Part shown: piece after piece, positions 6,758 through 13,013 of the stretch | Position numbering within the stretch: the stretch's first letter is position 1 | Layout: every line of letters begins with the position of its first letter | DNA from: Ga0077536 sp043744805 | GTDB lineage: Bacteria > Pseudomonadota > Gammaproteobacteria > Ga0077536 | DNA: 16,586 nucleotides | Assembly (NCBI GenBank): GCA_043744805.1 | Contig: JAYTTZ010000279.1 | Location: 1-16,586 of the forward strand | Direction of reading: 5' to 3' | Made by a program: the position numbers and the translations under genes | Notes under the pieces: generated by a model | The model's database searches: none | What the model was told of the DNA's origin: nothing | What the model saw: the letters and a program-made list of their open reading frames with translations, nothing else

Positions 6758-7576
6758 ATGAGCGCCCATGACCAGAACACGCGCAAGGTCACCGTGTCTA
6801 CCCTGAAGCAGATGAAAGCGGCCGGCACGCCCATCGTGTCGCTCACCGCCTACGACGCTGCGTTTGCGCGAGTGCTCGATGCGGCCGGCTGTGATTTCCT
6901 GCTCGTGGGGGATTCGGTGGGCATGGTGGTCCAGGGACAAGCCACCACCATCCCGGTGACGGTGGACGACATCATCTACCACACCCGCCTCGTCACCCGC
7001 GGCGTGCACCGCGCGCTGGTGATGGCCGACATGCCGTTCATGAGCTACTCCTCCGCCAGTGACTGCCTGCGGAACGCCGCGCGACTGATGAAGGAAGGCG
7101 GTGCGGAAATGGTCAAGCTGGAATGGGGTGAACTCCAGCTCGACATGGTCTACCGGCTCACCGAATGTGGCATTCCGGTGTGCGCGCACCTCGGCCTCAC
7201 GCCGCAGGCGATCCACAAGCTTGGCGCTTATCGTGTGCAGGGCCGCGAACACGCCACGGCGGAAAAAATGATTGCCGATGCCAAGGCCCTGGAAGAAGCC
7301 GGTGCCGACATGCTCCTGCTGGAATGCGTGCCGATGGACCTTGCCGCGCGCATCACGGCTTACGCTGCCGTGCCCGTGATTGGCATCGGCGCAGGGCCGC
7401 AGGTGGACGGGCAGATCCTCGTCCTCTACGACATCCTCGACATCGCACCCGGCAAGCGCACGCGCTTTTCCCGTAACTACATGGAAGGCGCAGGCTCGAT
7501 CCACGCGGCGGTCGCGCGCTACGTCAGCGAAGTTCGCACGCGCGCCTTTCCTACCGCTGATTACGCCTTTACCTGA
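6758..7576 (+). CDS. panB: 3-methyl-2-oxobutanoate hydroxymethyltransferase (PanB)
   Basis: 272 residues, the standard PanB length. It makes ketopantoate from 2-ketoisovalerate and methylene-tetrahydrofolate, the first step of pantothenate and hence CoA synthesis. Visible blocks: SLTAYDAAFA (28-37), D52 in VGDSVGM and D91 in MADMPFMSY (metal-binding acids), VKLEWG (119-124), CAHLGLTPQ (142-150), the general base E189 in LLECVP, and PVIGIGAGPQVDGQILV (206-222). All key positions are kept. The usual partners panC and panD are not in the window; instead it lies 70 bases after the dehalogenase and 11 bases before tesB. It may supply pantothenate to a CoA-heavy pathway or be a paralogue acting on another 2-ketoacid. 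The enzymatic identity is clear; the reason for its location is not. Confidence 0.95.
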   Translation: MSAHDQNTRKVTVSTLKQMKAAGTPIVSLTAYDAAFARVLDAAGCDFLLVGDSVGMVVQGQATTIPVTVDDIIYHTRLVTRGVHRALVMADMPFMSYSSASDCLRNAARLMKEGGAEMVKLEWGELQLDMVYRLTECGIPVCAHLGLTPQAIHKLGAYRVQGREHATAEKMIADAKALEEAGADMLLLECVPMDLAARITAYAAVPVIGIGAGPQVDGQILVLYDILDIAPGKRTRFSRNYMEGAGSIHAAVARYVSEVRTRAFPTADYAFT

Positions 7577-7587
7577 GGGGAACGTCG

Positions 7588-8448
7588 ATGACCAACCGGG
7601 CGCTCCAGCAACTGGTGCATGGGCTGCGGCTCGAGAAGCTGGAGGAAAACCTGTTCCGCGGCGCCGTGGGCGATACCCACGTGAAGCGCGTCTACGGGGG
7701 CAAGGTGCTGGGTGAAGCCCTGGAGGCGGCGCAGCTGACCGTCGAGGACGATCGCCCGGCGCACTCGCTCCACGCGTATTTCCTGCGCGAGGCCGACGCT
7801 TTCCATCCCGTGATCTACGCAGTCGAACGCAGCCGCGATGGACGCAGCTTCTCTGCGCGCAGGGTGACCGCGATCCAGCATGGGCAGCCGATCTTCACCA
7901 TGGAGGCTTCGTTCCATCGGGTGGAAGAAGGCATTGCCTACCAGGGCAAGATGGCAGACGTGCCGCCGCCGGAAGCCGTCGCCCCACAACCTTTCGACTG
8001 GTCGAAGTTCGACGAACTTTCGCCCCGCTACCAACGGATGATGACCATCGTGGCGCCGTTCGAGCTACGTCCCGTGGAGGGCATGGAAGGCTCGAAGGAC
8101 GCCCTCGGCAATCCCATCCGCCGCAGCTGGGTCAGGACCGTGGACAAGCTGCCGGACGAGCCCGACATGCATCGCGCCATCCTGGCCTACTTGTCCGACT
8201 ACGGACTCATCTGGACCTTGCTGGGTCACCACGGCTTCACCCTGGGCACGCAGAACCTGGTCGTGGCCAGCCTCGACCACGCCATGTGGTTCCATCGTCC
8301 CTTCCGCGTGGACGAATGGCTGCTCTACCACTGCGAAGGCGTCGCGTCGGCAGGCGCGCGCGGGCTTGCGCGCGGTGGCTTCTATACCCGGGACGGCGAA
8401 CTCGTGGTGAGCGTGGCGCAGGAAGGCCTGATGCGGGTGGTTACTTGA
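7588..8448 (+). CDS. tesB: Acyl-CoA thioesterase II (TesB)
   Basis: 286 residues, the same length as E. coli TesB, with two hot-dog domains. It hydrolyses acyl-CoA to free acid and CoA. Strong blocks are LEKLEENLFRG (15-25), RVYGGKVLGEAL (34-45), SFSARRVTAIQHGQPIF (87-103) and DHAMWFHRPFRVDEWLLY (230-247). The active-site trio of E. coli (D204, T228, Q278) falls at the same numbers here: D204 in YLSDYG, S228 in VASLDH and Q278 in VAQEG. The Thr-to-Ser change keeps the hydroxyl. AGGGG (7576-7580), touching the panB stop, is the ribosome site, so the two genes are probably cotranscribed. In this locus it may recycle CoA from dead-end or product thioesters. Confidence 0.95.
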   Translation: MTNRALQQLVHGLRLEKLEENLFRGAVGDTHVKRVYGGKVLGEALEAAQLTVEDDRPAHSLHAYFLREADAFHPVIYAVERSRDGRSFSARRVTAIQHGQPIFTMEASFHRVEEGIAYQGKMADVPPPEAVAPQPFDWSKFDELSPRYQRMMTIVAPFELRPVEGMEGSKDALGNPIRRSWVRTVDKLPDEPDMHRAILAYLSDYGLIWTLLGHHGFTLGTQNLVVASLDHAMWFHRPFRVDEWLLYHCEGVASAGARGLARGGFYTRDGELVVSVAQEGLMRVVT

Positions 8449-8487
8449 GGGCTCACGCCAGGCTTGCCCCCGCTATTCGCGCCGCCC

Positions 8488-8511
8488 CGTCCGTCGCGTG
8501 CGGGACGGACG
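8488..8511 (+). promoter_or_regulatory. Perfect stem-loop at the translation start of the kinase-HDOD gene
   Basis: CGTCCGTC (8488-8495) and GACGGACG (8504-8511) make an 8-bp perfect stem with an 8-base loop, ending four bases before the ATG at 8516. It occupies the place where a ribosome site should be, and no clear Shine-Dalgarno is seen. It could limit translation, or end the tesB transcript, though no T-tract follows. Confidence 0.45.
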
Positions 8512-8515
8512 CGGC

Positions 8516-10315
8516 ATGAACGACACCAAGCATCCGCAACTCGGACGCTTCGAACTCCGTGCGGAACTCGGACGCGGCTACCACGGCCGGGTGTTCCTGG
8601 CGTGGGACCCCCAGCTTGAACGGCAGGTCGCCATCAAGCTCCTGCTGGGCGCCCAGGGTGACGACGACACGCGCACGCAGTTCATGGCCGAAGCACGCGC
8701 GGTGGCGCGCCTCGCCCATCCCAACGTCATCCCCCTGTATGAAGTCGGCATGCAGGGCAAGACACCGTTCCTCGTGTTCGAGTACGTCGAAGGCGCACCG
8801 CTCAAGGCCGAAATCCAGCGGCGCGGCGCCATGGTGGAAGACGAAGCCCTGCCGCTGTTCAGGCAGGCCCTGGACGGCATGGCGGCGGCCCACGAACTCG
8901 ACGTCGCCCATCTGGATCTCTCGCCCAATAACCTCATGTTCGACCGCAGCCAGCGGGTAAGGGTGATGGACTTCGGCCTGGCGCGATTCGCTTCGCGGCC
9001 GCTTGCAGGCAAGGGCGGCGAGCGCATGCACGGGACGCCTCGCTACATGAGCCCGGAACATTTCTCGGGCGGCAATCTCGACCGCCGGACCGACGTCTAC
9101 GCGCTGGGCCTCATCCTGTTCGAAATGCTGGCCGGCCAACCTGCGGCGGTGGGGGAAGGCTTGACCAAAGTGCGGGCCATGATCCTCCAGGGCAATTTCG
9201 ACTGGGAACGACTCCGCACGCTCGGCGTGTCGCCACCCCTCGTGCAGGTGCTGCGCGATGCGCTGGCGCGCGATCCGGGCGCGCGCTTCCAGGCGGCCGG
9301 CGACTTCCGCCAGGTCCTTGCCGAGATCCTGGCCAGCCAGGCCCTGCCGACGGTCACCGATCTCGCGCTGCAGTTCCTGCTCCGGCGCCTGCAGCGCCGC
9401 CCCGAATTTCCCGCCTTCTCGAACAGCATTCTCGAAATCAACCGCATGACCTCGGACGAAAGCCAGGTTGGGGTGCGCGACCTGGCTGACGTGATCCAGC
9501 GGGATTTCAGCCTGACCAATCGCCTGATGAAGATTGGCAATTCGGCCTTCTTTGATCGTGGGGGCGGTGGCGTGAACACCGTGGCGCAGGCCATCAACCT
9601 CATCGGCACCCGCATGATTCGGCTGCTCTGCAACGGACTGGTGGTGTTCGAGCGACTGCAAAACGGGCAACTCGAACTGCAGGATGCGCTGGTGAGCAGC
9701 TTTGTCACGGGCCTCATCGCCCGCAATCTCGGCCAGCGCCTGCGGCGTGACCTGGCAGACGAGGCTTTCGTCTGTGGCTTGTTCAATCGCCTGGGTCGCA
9801 ACCTGGCCCTGTATTACCTCCCCGAGGAATGGGAGGACATCAAGCAGATGGTCGACAGCAAGGTGCCGCCGATCCAGGCGCAGAAGCGCGTGCTGGGCAC
9901 CACCCTGTCCGCCCTGGGCGCGGGGGTGGCGGGCGCCTGGAAATTCCCGATGGCCATCGTCGACAGCATGACCCCTGTCCTGAGCGAGCCAAACACCCCG
10001 GCCCCCGACACTGCCCTGCTGCTGCGGCTCATCGCGCAGTTGGCGAACGAGCTATGCGAAGCGGCTTACAGCCAGGCGCCAGGCCCGCTTGACGCCGCAG
10101 AAAACATTGCCTGCCGGTATCGCGGCACGATGGCGCTGTCCGCGCTCGCGCTACGCGAAGTCCTCTCGGCCGCGCTCGCGAAGTTCGTCGAACTCGCGCC
10201 AGCGCTCGGCGTGGCGGTTGGCGCCAGCGGCTTCTGCCAGCGAGCGGAGCAGTTCATCGCCGCCATGCGCGAGGCCGAAGCCGAACGCATGGCGGCACCG
10301 CCACCGGTCGCCTAG
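8516..10315 (+). CDS. Serine/threonine-kinase-like domain fused to an HDOD domain
   Basis: 599 residues from the ATG at 8516; an in-frame GTG at 8498 would add six residues but lies inside the hairpin. Residues 11-270 are a Hanks-type kinase fold: glycine loop LGRGYHGRVF (19-27), K41 in VAIK, helix-C E59, D152-F153-G154, and YMSPEH (178-182) in place of APE. The catalytic loop reads H132-L-D-L-S-P-N-N: the aspartate D134 and metal asparagine N139 are kept, but the HRD arginine is leucine and the usual lysine is serine. Residues about 281-500 form an HDOD domain (QFLLRRLQRRPEFPAFSNSI, then LADVIQRDFSLTNRLMKIGNSAFF), in which the HD pair is FNRLGR, so it is non-catalytic like most HDOD domains. 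No membrane segment or sensor is seen. A cytoplasmic signalling protein; the target is unknown. The stop overlaps the converging cupin gene. Confidence 0.88.
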   Translation: MNDTKHPQLGRFELRAELGRGYHGRVFLAWDPQLERQVAIKLLLGAQGDDDTRTQFMAEARAVARLAHPNVIPLYEVGMQGKTPFLVFEYVEGAPLKAEIQRRGAMVEDEALPLFRQALDGMAAAHELDVAHLDLSPNNLMFDRSQRVRVMDFGLARFASRPLAGKGGERMHGTPRYMSPEHFSGGNLDRRTDVYALGLILFEMLAGQPAAVGEGLTKVRAMILQGNFDWERLRTLGVSPPLVQVLRDALARDPGARFQAAGDFRQVLAEILASQALPTVTDLALQFLLRRLQRRPEFPAFSNSILEINRMTSDESQVGVRDLADVIQRDFSLTNRLMKIGNSAFFDRGGGGVNTVAQAINLIGTRMIRLLCNGLVVFERLQNGQLELQDALVSSFVTGLIARNLGQRLRRDLADEAFVCGLFNRLGRNLALYYLPEEWEDIKQMVDSKVPPIQAQKRVLGTTLSALGAGVAGAWKFPMAIVDSMTPVLSEPNTPAPDTALLLRLIAQLANELCEAAYSQAPGPLDAAENIACRYRGTMALSALALREVLSAALAKFVELAPALGVAVGASGFCQRAEQFIAAMREAEAERMAAPPPVA

Positions 10316-10821
10316 GCCGCTGCGCGGGTCGTTTTCTTCACCGCGGGCTTCGCGGCCCTGGCTTTCTTCTTGCCCGCCGCCGCGTGCTCCGCCATTTGCA
10401 GCTTCCACAAACCCTGGGCCTGGGACCATCCCACCACGGCAAGCGGGCTGCCGTCGTCATGGATGAATTCCAGCGGCCCGAGGAAAGTCATGTAGAACTC
10501 GCTGGGGATCGGGAAGTGGGTCTTGTCGTGGCGCGCACTACAGGCCTCGTAGCCGTAGCCCGGGGCGATGGCCGTCGCGCCGCCCTCGCCGCCGCCGCCG
10601 CGCACATCCATGCGGCCCTTGGTGAGGAAGTATTCGCCGGGCCCCAGGTGGACGTGGCGATTGAAGGAAGATCCTTTCGGGCAGTCGAAAATCGCGGTCC
10701 AGGCGCCCATTTCCGGTGAGACGTGGAGCAGCTTCCAGCGGATCCCGCCTGCGGACAGGGCCGCCGGGAACGGCATCCAGGGCGTGGTATCAAGTTGTAC
10801 ATAATCGGCAGTCGCATTCAT
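10312..10821 (-). CDS. Dke1-like cupin, probable beta-diketone (acetylacetone) dioxygenase
   Basis: 169 residues on the minus strand, with GGGGAGAG (10835-10828) before the ATG. A single cupin barrel (about 25-140) holds H56 and H58 in FNRHVHLGPGEYF and H98. With a constant offset of six these match the three iron-binding histidines of acetylacetone-cleaving enzyme Dke1 (62, 64, 104). The same offset also places Y64, R74, E92 and T101 on the second-shell residues Tyr70, Arg80, Glu98 and Thr107 that I recall for Dke1. That makes an Fe(II) oxygenase cleaving a beta-diketone by far the best guess, though the physiological substrate of such cupins is unclear. A Lys/Ala-rich tail (about 148-169, with GKKKARAAKPAVKK) extends beyond the cupin and resembles histone-H1-like tails. 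The stop shares bases with the kinase gene's stop. The rhodanese gene lies upstream on the same strand. Confidence 0.75.
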   Translation of the reverse strand: MNATADYVQLDTTPWMPFPAALSAGGIRWKLLHVSPEMGAWTAIFDCPKGSSFNRHVHLGPGEYFLTKGRMDVRGGGGEGGATAIAPGYGYEACSARHDKTHFPIPSEFYMTFLGPLEFIHDDGSPLAVVGWSQAQGLWKLQMAEHAAAGKKKARAAKPAVKKTTRAAA

Positions 10822-10866
10822 CTGGAACTCTCCCCTTGGTTGGTTGTTGTCGCGGTCTCGTCCCTT

Positions 10867-10887
10867 GCGTCGCCCGGCGGGCGACGC
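10867..10887 (-). terminator. Strong perfect hairpin between rhodanese and cupin genes
   Basis: GCGTCGCCC (10867-10875) and GGGCGACGC (10879-10887) form a 9-bp perfect stem with a 3-base loop, 20 bases past the rhodanese stop in the direction of transcription. No T-tract follows on the minus strand (AAGGGACG), so it may be a non-classical terminator, an attenuating structure, or a 3'-end stabiliser between two unequally expressed genes. Confidence 0.45.
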
Positions 10888-10907
10888 GATGGATCAGATG
10901 ATGAGGT

Positions 10908-11246
10908 TCACTGCGTGCCGGTCACGTTACCGTGGGCACGTGCGAGATCGGCATACCCGCCTTCGTTGCTGACCGCACGATAGCCCTGGGCTTCGAGTGA
11001 ATACTTGGCCATCTGGGCGCGAACGCCGATGCCGCAGTACAGCTTGATGGGGCGTGATTTGTCGGACTCGACGCTGCCGATGCCTGCCGCAATGTCCTGG
11101 TAGGGCAGGTTGACGGCGCCGGGCAGGTGGCCGGCGGCGAACTCTTGCGCGGACCGCACGTCAATCCAGAGTGCCGTGACGCCGGGCGCTGCCTTGAGCC
11201 AGGGCGCGGCCAGTAGAAGCACGATTGCAAGCAGGATGCGATGCAT
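10908..11246 (-). CDS. Secreted single-domain rhodanese (PspE-like)
   Basis: 112 residues from the ATG at 11246. That start is chosen because MHRILLAIVLLLAAPWLKAAP is a clean signal peptide with probable cleavage after A20; starts further upstream (to 11399) would bury the signal. The mature part is one rhodanese domain: LWIDVRSAQEFAAGHLPGA (26-44), NLPY, then the active cysteine C71 in the loop CGIGVR ending with R76, and NEGGYADL (94-101). This is the layout of periplasmic thiosulfate sulfurtransferase PspE. It would move sulfane sulfur to a thiol or cyanide in the periplasm, although the true acceptor of such proteins is rarely known. The downstream cupin is in the same orientation, 86 bases away with a strong hairpin between, so cotranscription is uncertain. 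The loop is the short type expected for sulfur rather than phosphate chemistry. Confidence 0.88.
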   Translation of the reverse strand: MHRILLAIVLLLAAPWLKAAPGVTALWIDVRSAQEFAAGHLPGAVNLPYQDIAAGIGSVESDKSRPIKLYCGIGVRAQMAKYSLEAQGYRAVSNEGGYADLARAHGNVTGTQ

Positions 11247-11295
11247 GGAGCCGGTCTCCGGTGGGCGCGTCGCAGGTGGCTTGCGCTCGATGCGA

Positions 11296-11301
11296 ATCAT
11301 A
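11296..11301 (-). promoter_or_regulatory. Possible -10 box for the rhodanese gene
   Basis: On the minus strand TATGAT matches five of six bases of the -10 consensus and is about 50 bases before the rhodanese start. The -35 position (TCTGGC) is poor. A weak suggestion only. Confidence 0.2.
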
Positions 11302-11372
11302 CACAGCACGACGCCCGCGCCAGAAGCACCCGCTGCGTACCCGGCCTTGCCGACATTGGTTAAACTGTCCCC

Positions 11373-11390
11373 GCCGGCGCCGGAGCCGGC
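11373..11390 (+). promoter_or_regulatory. Stem-loop in the leader of the TerC-family gene
   Basis: GCCGGC (11373-11378) and GCCGGC (11385-11390), itself self-complementary, pair across a 6-base loop just before the ribosome site. The leader lacks the conserved bases of the yybP-ykoY manganese riboswitch, so no riboswitch is called. Possible leader structure or chance in GC-rich DNA. Confidence 0.3.
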
Positions 11391-11400
11391 AATCGACATT

Positions 11401-11406
11401 GAGGAG
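11401..11406 (+). promoter_or_regulatory. Ribosome-binding site that decides the TerC start
   Basis: GAGGAG is the only good Shine-Dalgarno here. It is two bases from the TTG at 11409 but eight bases from the in-frame TTG at 11415, which makes the second TTG the better start. Confidence 0.65.
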
Positions 11407-11414
11407 AATTGGCT

Positions 11415-12179
11415 TTGCTTGAACTACTTACCGATCCCGCCGCCTGGCTGGCACTGCTGACCCTGACCGCGCTCGAGCTGGTGCTGGGCATCGACAACGT
11501 GATTTTCATCTCCATCCTCGTCGACAAGCTGCCGCCCGCTGCGCGTGAGAAGGCGCGCAAAATTGGCCTCTTCCTGGCGATGTTCATGCGGATCGGCCTG
11601 CTGTTTCTCTTGTCCTGGATCGTGGGGCTCACCGCGCCGCTCTTCTCGGTCTTCGCCCATGCGGTCTCCGGACGGGACCTCATCCTCATCGTGGGCGGCG
11701 TCTTCCTGCTCTGGAAGAGCACCAAGGAGGTCCACCAGTTGATGGAAGGCGAGGAAGGCCACGCCTCCAGCGCCGTGGCCGCGACTTTCAACGCGGTAAT
11801 TTTCCAGATCATCCTCATCGACCTCGTGTTCTCGCTCGATTCCATCATCACGGCGGTTGGCATGGTGGACGAAGTCGCCATCATGGTTGCCGCGGTGGTG
11901 CTGTCGGTGGGCATCATGATGTGCTTCGCGAGCAGTATCGGTCGGTTCGTGTCGGCCCACCCGAGCATCAAGATGCTGGCGCTCTCCTTCCTGTTCGTCA
12001 TCGGCACGGTGCTGGTGGCGGATGGCTTTGGCCACCATGTGCCCAAGGGCTACATCTACTCGGCACTGGCCTTCGCACTGGCCGTGGAGATGCTGAACAT
12101 CCGGGGTGGCAAGCGCCGCCCGGTGCCGGTGAATCTCCACGAGGCTTACAGTGAAAAGGATGGCCCGGCCCCGCGCTGA
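11415..12179 (+). CDS. TerC-family integral membrane protein
   Basis: 254 residues from TTG at 11415. That start has ideal spacing from GAGGAG and gives MLELLTDPAAW, the way relatives begin; TTG at 11409 would add two residues. About seven membrane segments are visible (near 12-33, 48-70, 73-100, 122-144, 152-172, 185-205, 212-230). The conserved acids sit in ELVLGIDNVIFIS (D27) and in LIDLVFSLDSIITAVG (D136, D142), the hallmark of TerC/YgdQ/YkoY proteins. Members of this family have been linked to tellurite resistance and, more recently, to Mn2+ export and metal loading of secreted enzymes. No other tellurite genes are near, so the metal-export role is the more likely. The neighbour converging on it is a periplasmic binding protein for a metal-dependent dehydrogenase, a suggestive but unproven link. 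Its stop abuts that gene's stop. Confidence 0.9.
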   Translation: MLELLTDPAAWLALLTLTALELVLGIDNVIFISILVDKLPPAAREKARKIGLFLAMFMRIGLLFLLSWIVGLTAPLFSVFAHAVSGRDLILIVGGVFLLWKSTKEVHQLMEGEEGHASSAVAATFNAVIFQIILIDLVFSLDSIITAVGMVDEVAIMVAAVVLSVGIMMCFASSIGRFVSAHPSIKMLALSFLFVIGTVLVADGFGHHVPKGYIYSALAFALAVEMLNIRGGKRRPVPVNLHEAYSEKDGPAPR

Positions 12180-13013
12180 TCAGCGCAGGTTGTTCATCTC
12201 ACCCAGGCTGTAAGTCTTCGCGAACGGTGCGTGCCAGGGCACGCCGTTGGCGAGGGCCAGGCGCTCGAGTTCGCCGTCCTTCGCCATCCCGCCCAGCGCC
12301 GCGTCGATGCTCGTGCGGAGTGCCGTATCGGTGCTGCGGGTGGCTGGGTGCTCGTTCCAGGACAGGGCCGCAGGCGGTTCGTAGCCCGCCACGGCGGCGA
12401 TCCCGGGCAGCGGCTCCCGGTGCAGGGCGGCACCCGCCGCCGGTCCCCAGACCAGCGCAACTTCAGCACTGCCGTCGGCGACCTTCTGCAGGGTTTCCAG
12501 CGGCGAAAAGCTCGTCCTGGCCTTCGCCCCAACCAGCCGCAGCGCAAACGCGCCAACGGTGGCGGCCTGGGTGGCGACGGCGACATCGCGTAACTGGCGC
12601 AGTCGGTTTCGCGTTTCGCCCGGTCGTCCATACAAGCCGAAAGCCGCGCCGTAATAGGCCTCCCCGAGGCTCAGCCCCGTCGCGTCGCGCAGGCTGTCAC
12701 GCGCCGGACCCGGGATGCTGAACAGCACATCGCAGGCGCCCTTGGCGAGCTTCCTCGTCGGGAAATCGCTGTCTTCGATCTCCGTCACTTTTTCCGGATT
12801 GTTGATCCAGATGGTTTCCAGGCGACGGCCAAGGCGCGTCGCCACCGCCGCGGCGGTGGCGAGGTCGAAGCCCGCGCCTGCCGCCTGGTCGGAGTACGGT
12901 GCGTTATGCGTCAGCAGGCAGACCTTCAGCGCCTCGCTCGCCTGCACCGCAGGGGTGGTGCAGGCGAAGAGGACACTGGCGGCGACGCGGTGCGGGAATC
13001 GATGCCCCGTCAT
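12180..13013 (-). CDS. Periplasmic substrate-binding-like protein of a quinoprotein dehydrogenase (XoxJ/MxaJ-like)
   Basis: 277 residues starting at 13013, where its ATG overlaps the dehydrogenase stop (ATGA on the minus strand), so the two are translationally coupled. Starts further upstream lie inside the dehydrogenase gene. A signal peptide covers about 1-25 (PAVQAS cleavage region); LFAC18 is a poor lipobox, so lipidation is possible but doubtful. The mature part resembles bacterial solute-binding family 3: LKVCLLTHNAPYSD (29-42), GAGFDLATAAAVATRLG, then GACDVLFSIPGP (92-103). The cysteines C32 and C94 match the pair seen in quinoprotein-associated binding proteins (MxaJ, XoxJ). These bind and probably help activate methanol dehydrogenases; no ABC transporter genes are adjacent. 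It could instead be a plain solute receptor, but the coupling to the dehydrogenase argues for the accessory role. Confidence 0.78.
   Translation of the reverse strand: MTGHRFPHRVAASVLFACTTPAVQASEALKVCLLTHNAPYSDQAAGAGFDLATAAAVATRLGRRLETIWINNPEKVTEIEDSDFPTRKLAKGACDVLFSIPGPARDSLRDATGLSLGEAYYGAAFGLYGRPGETRNRLRQLRDVAVATQAATVGAFALRLVGAKARTSFSPLETLQKVADGSAEVALVWGPAAGAALHREPLPGIAAVAGYEPPAALSWNEHPATRSTDTALRTSIDAALGGMAKDGELERLALANGVPWHAPFAKTYSLGEMNNLR

Noticed and set aside
11247..11399. N-terminal extension of the rhodanese to 11399
   Set aside because: It would put about 50 Gly/Ala-rich residues before a clear signal peptide, and it overlaps the TerC leader.
11247..11414. yybP-ykoY-type manganese riboswitch before the TerC gene
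   Set aside because: The conserved bases of that riboswitch are not present; only a short GC stem is seen.
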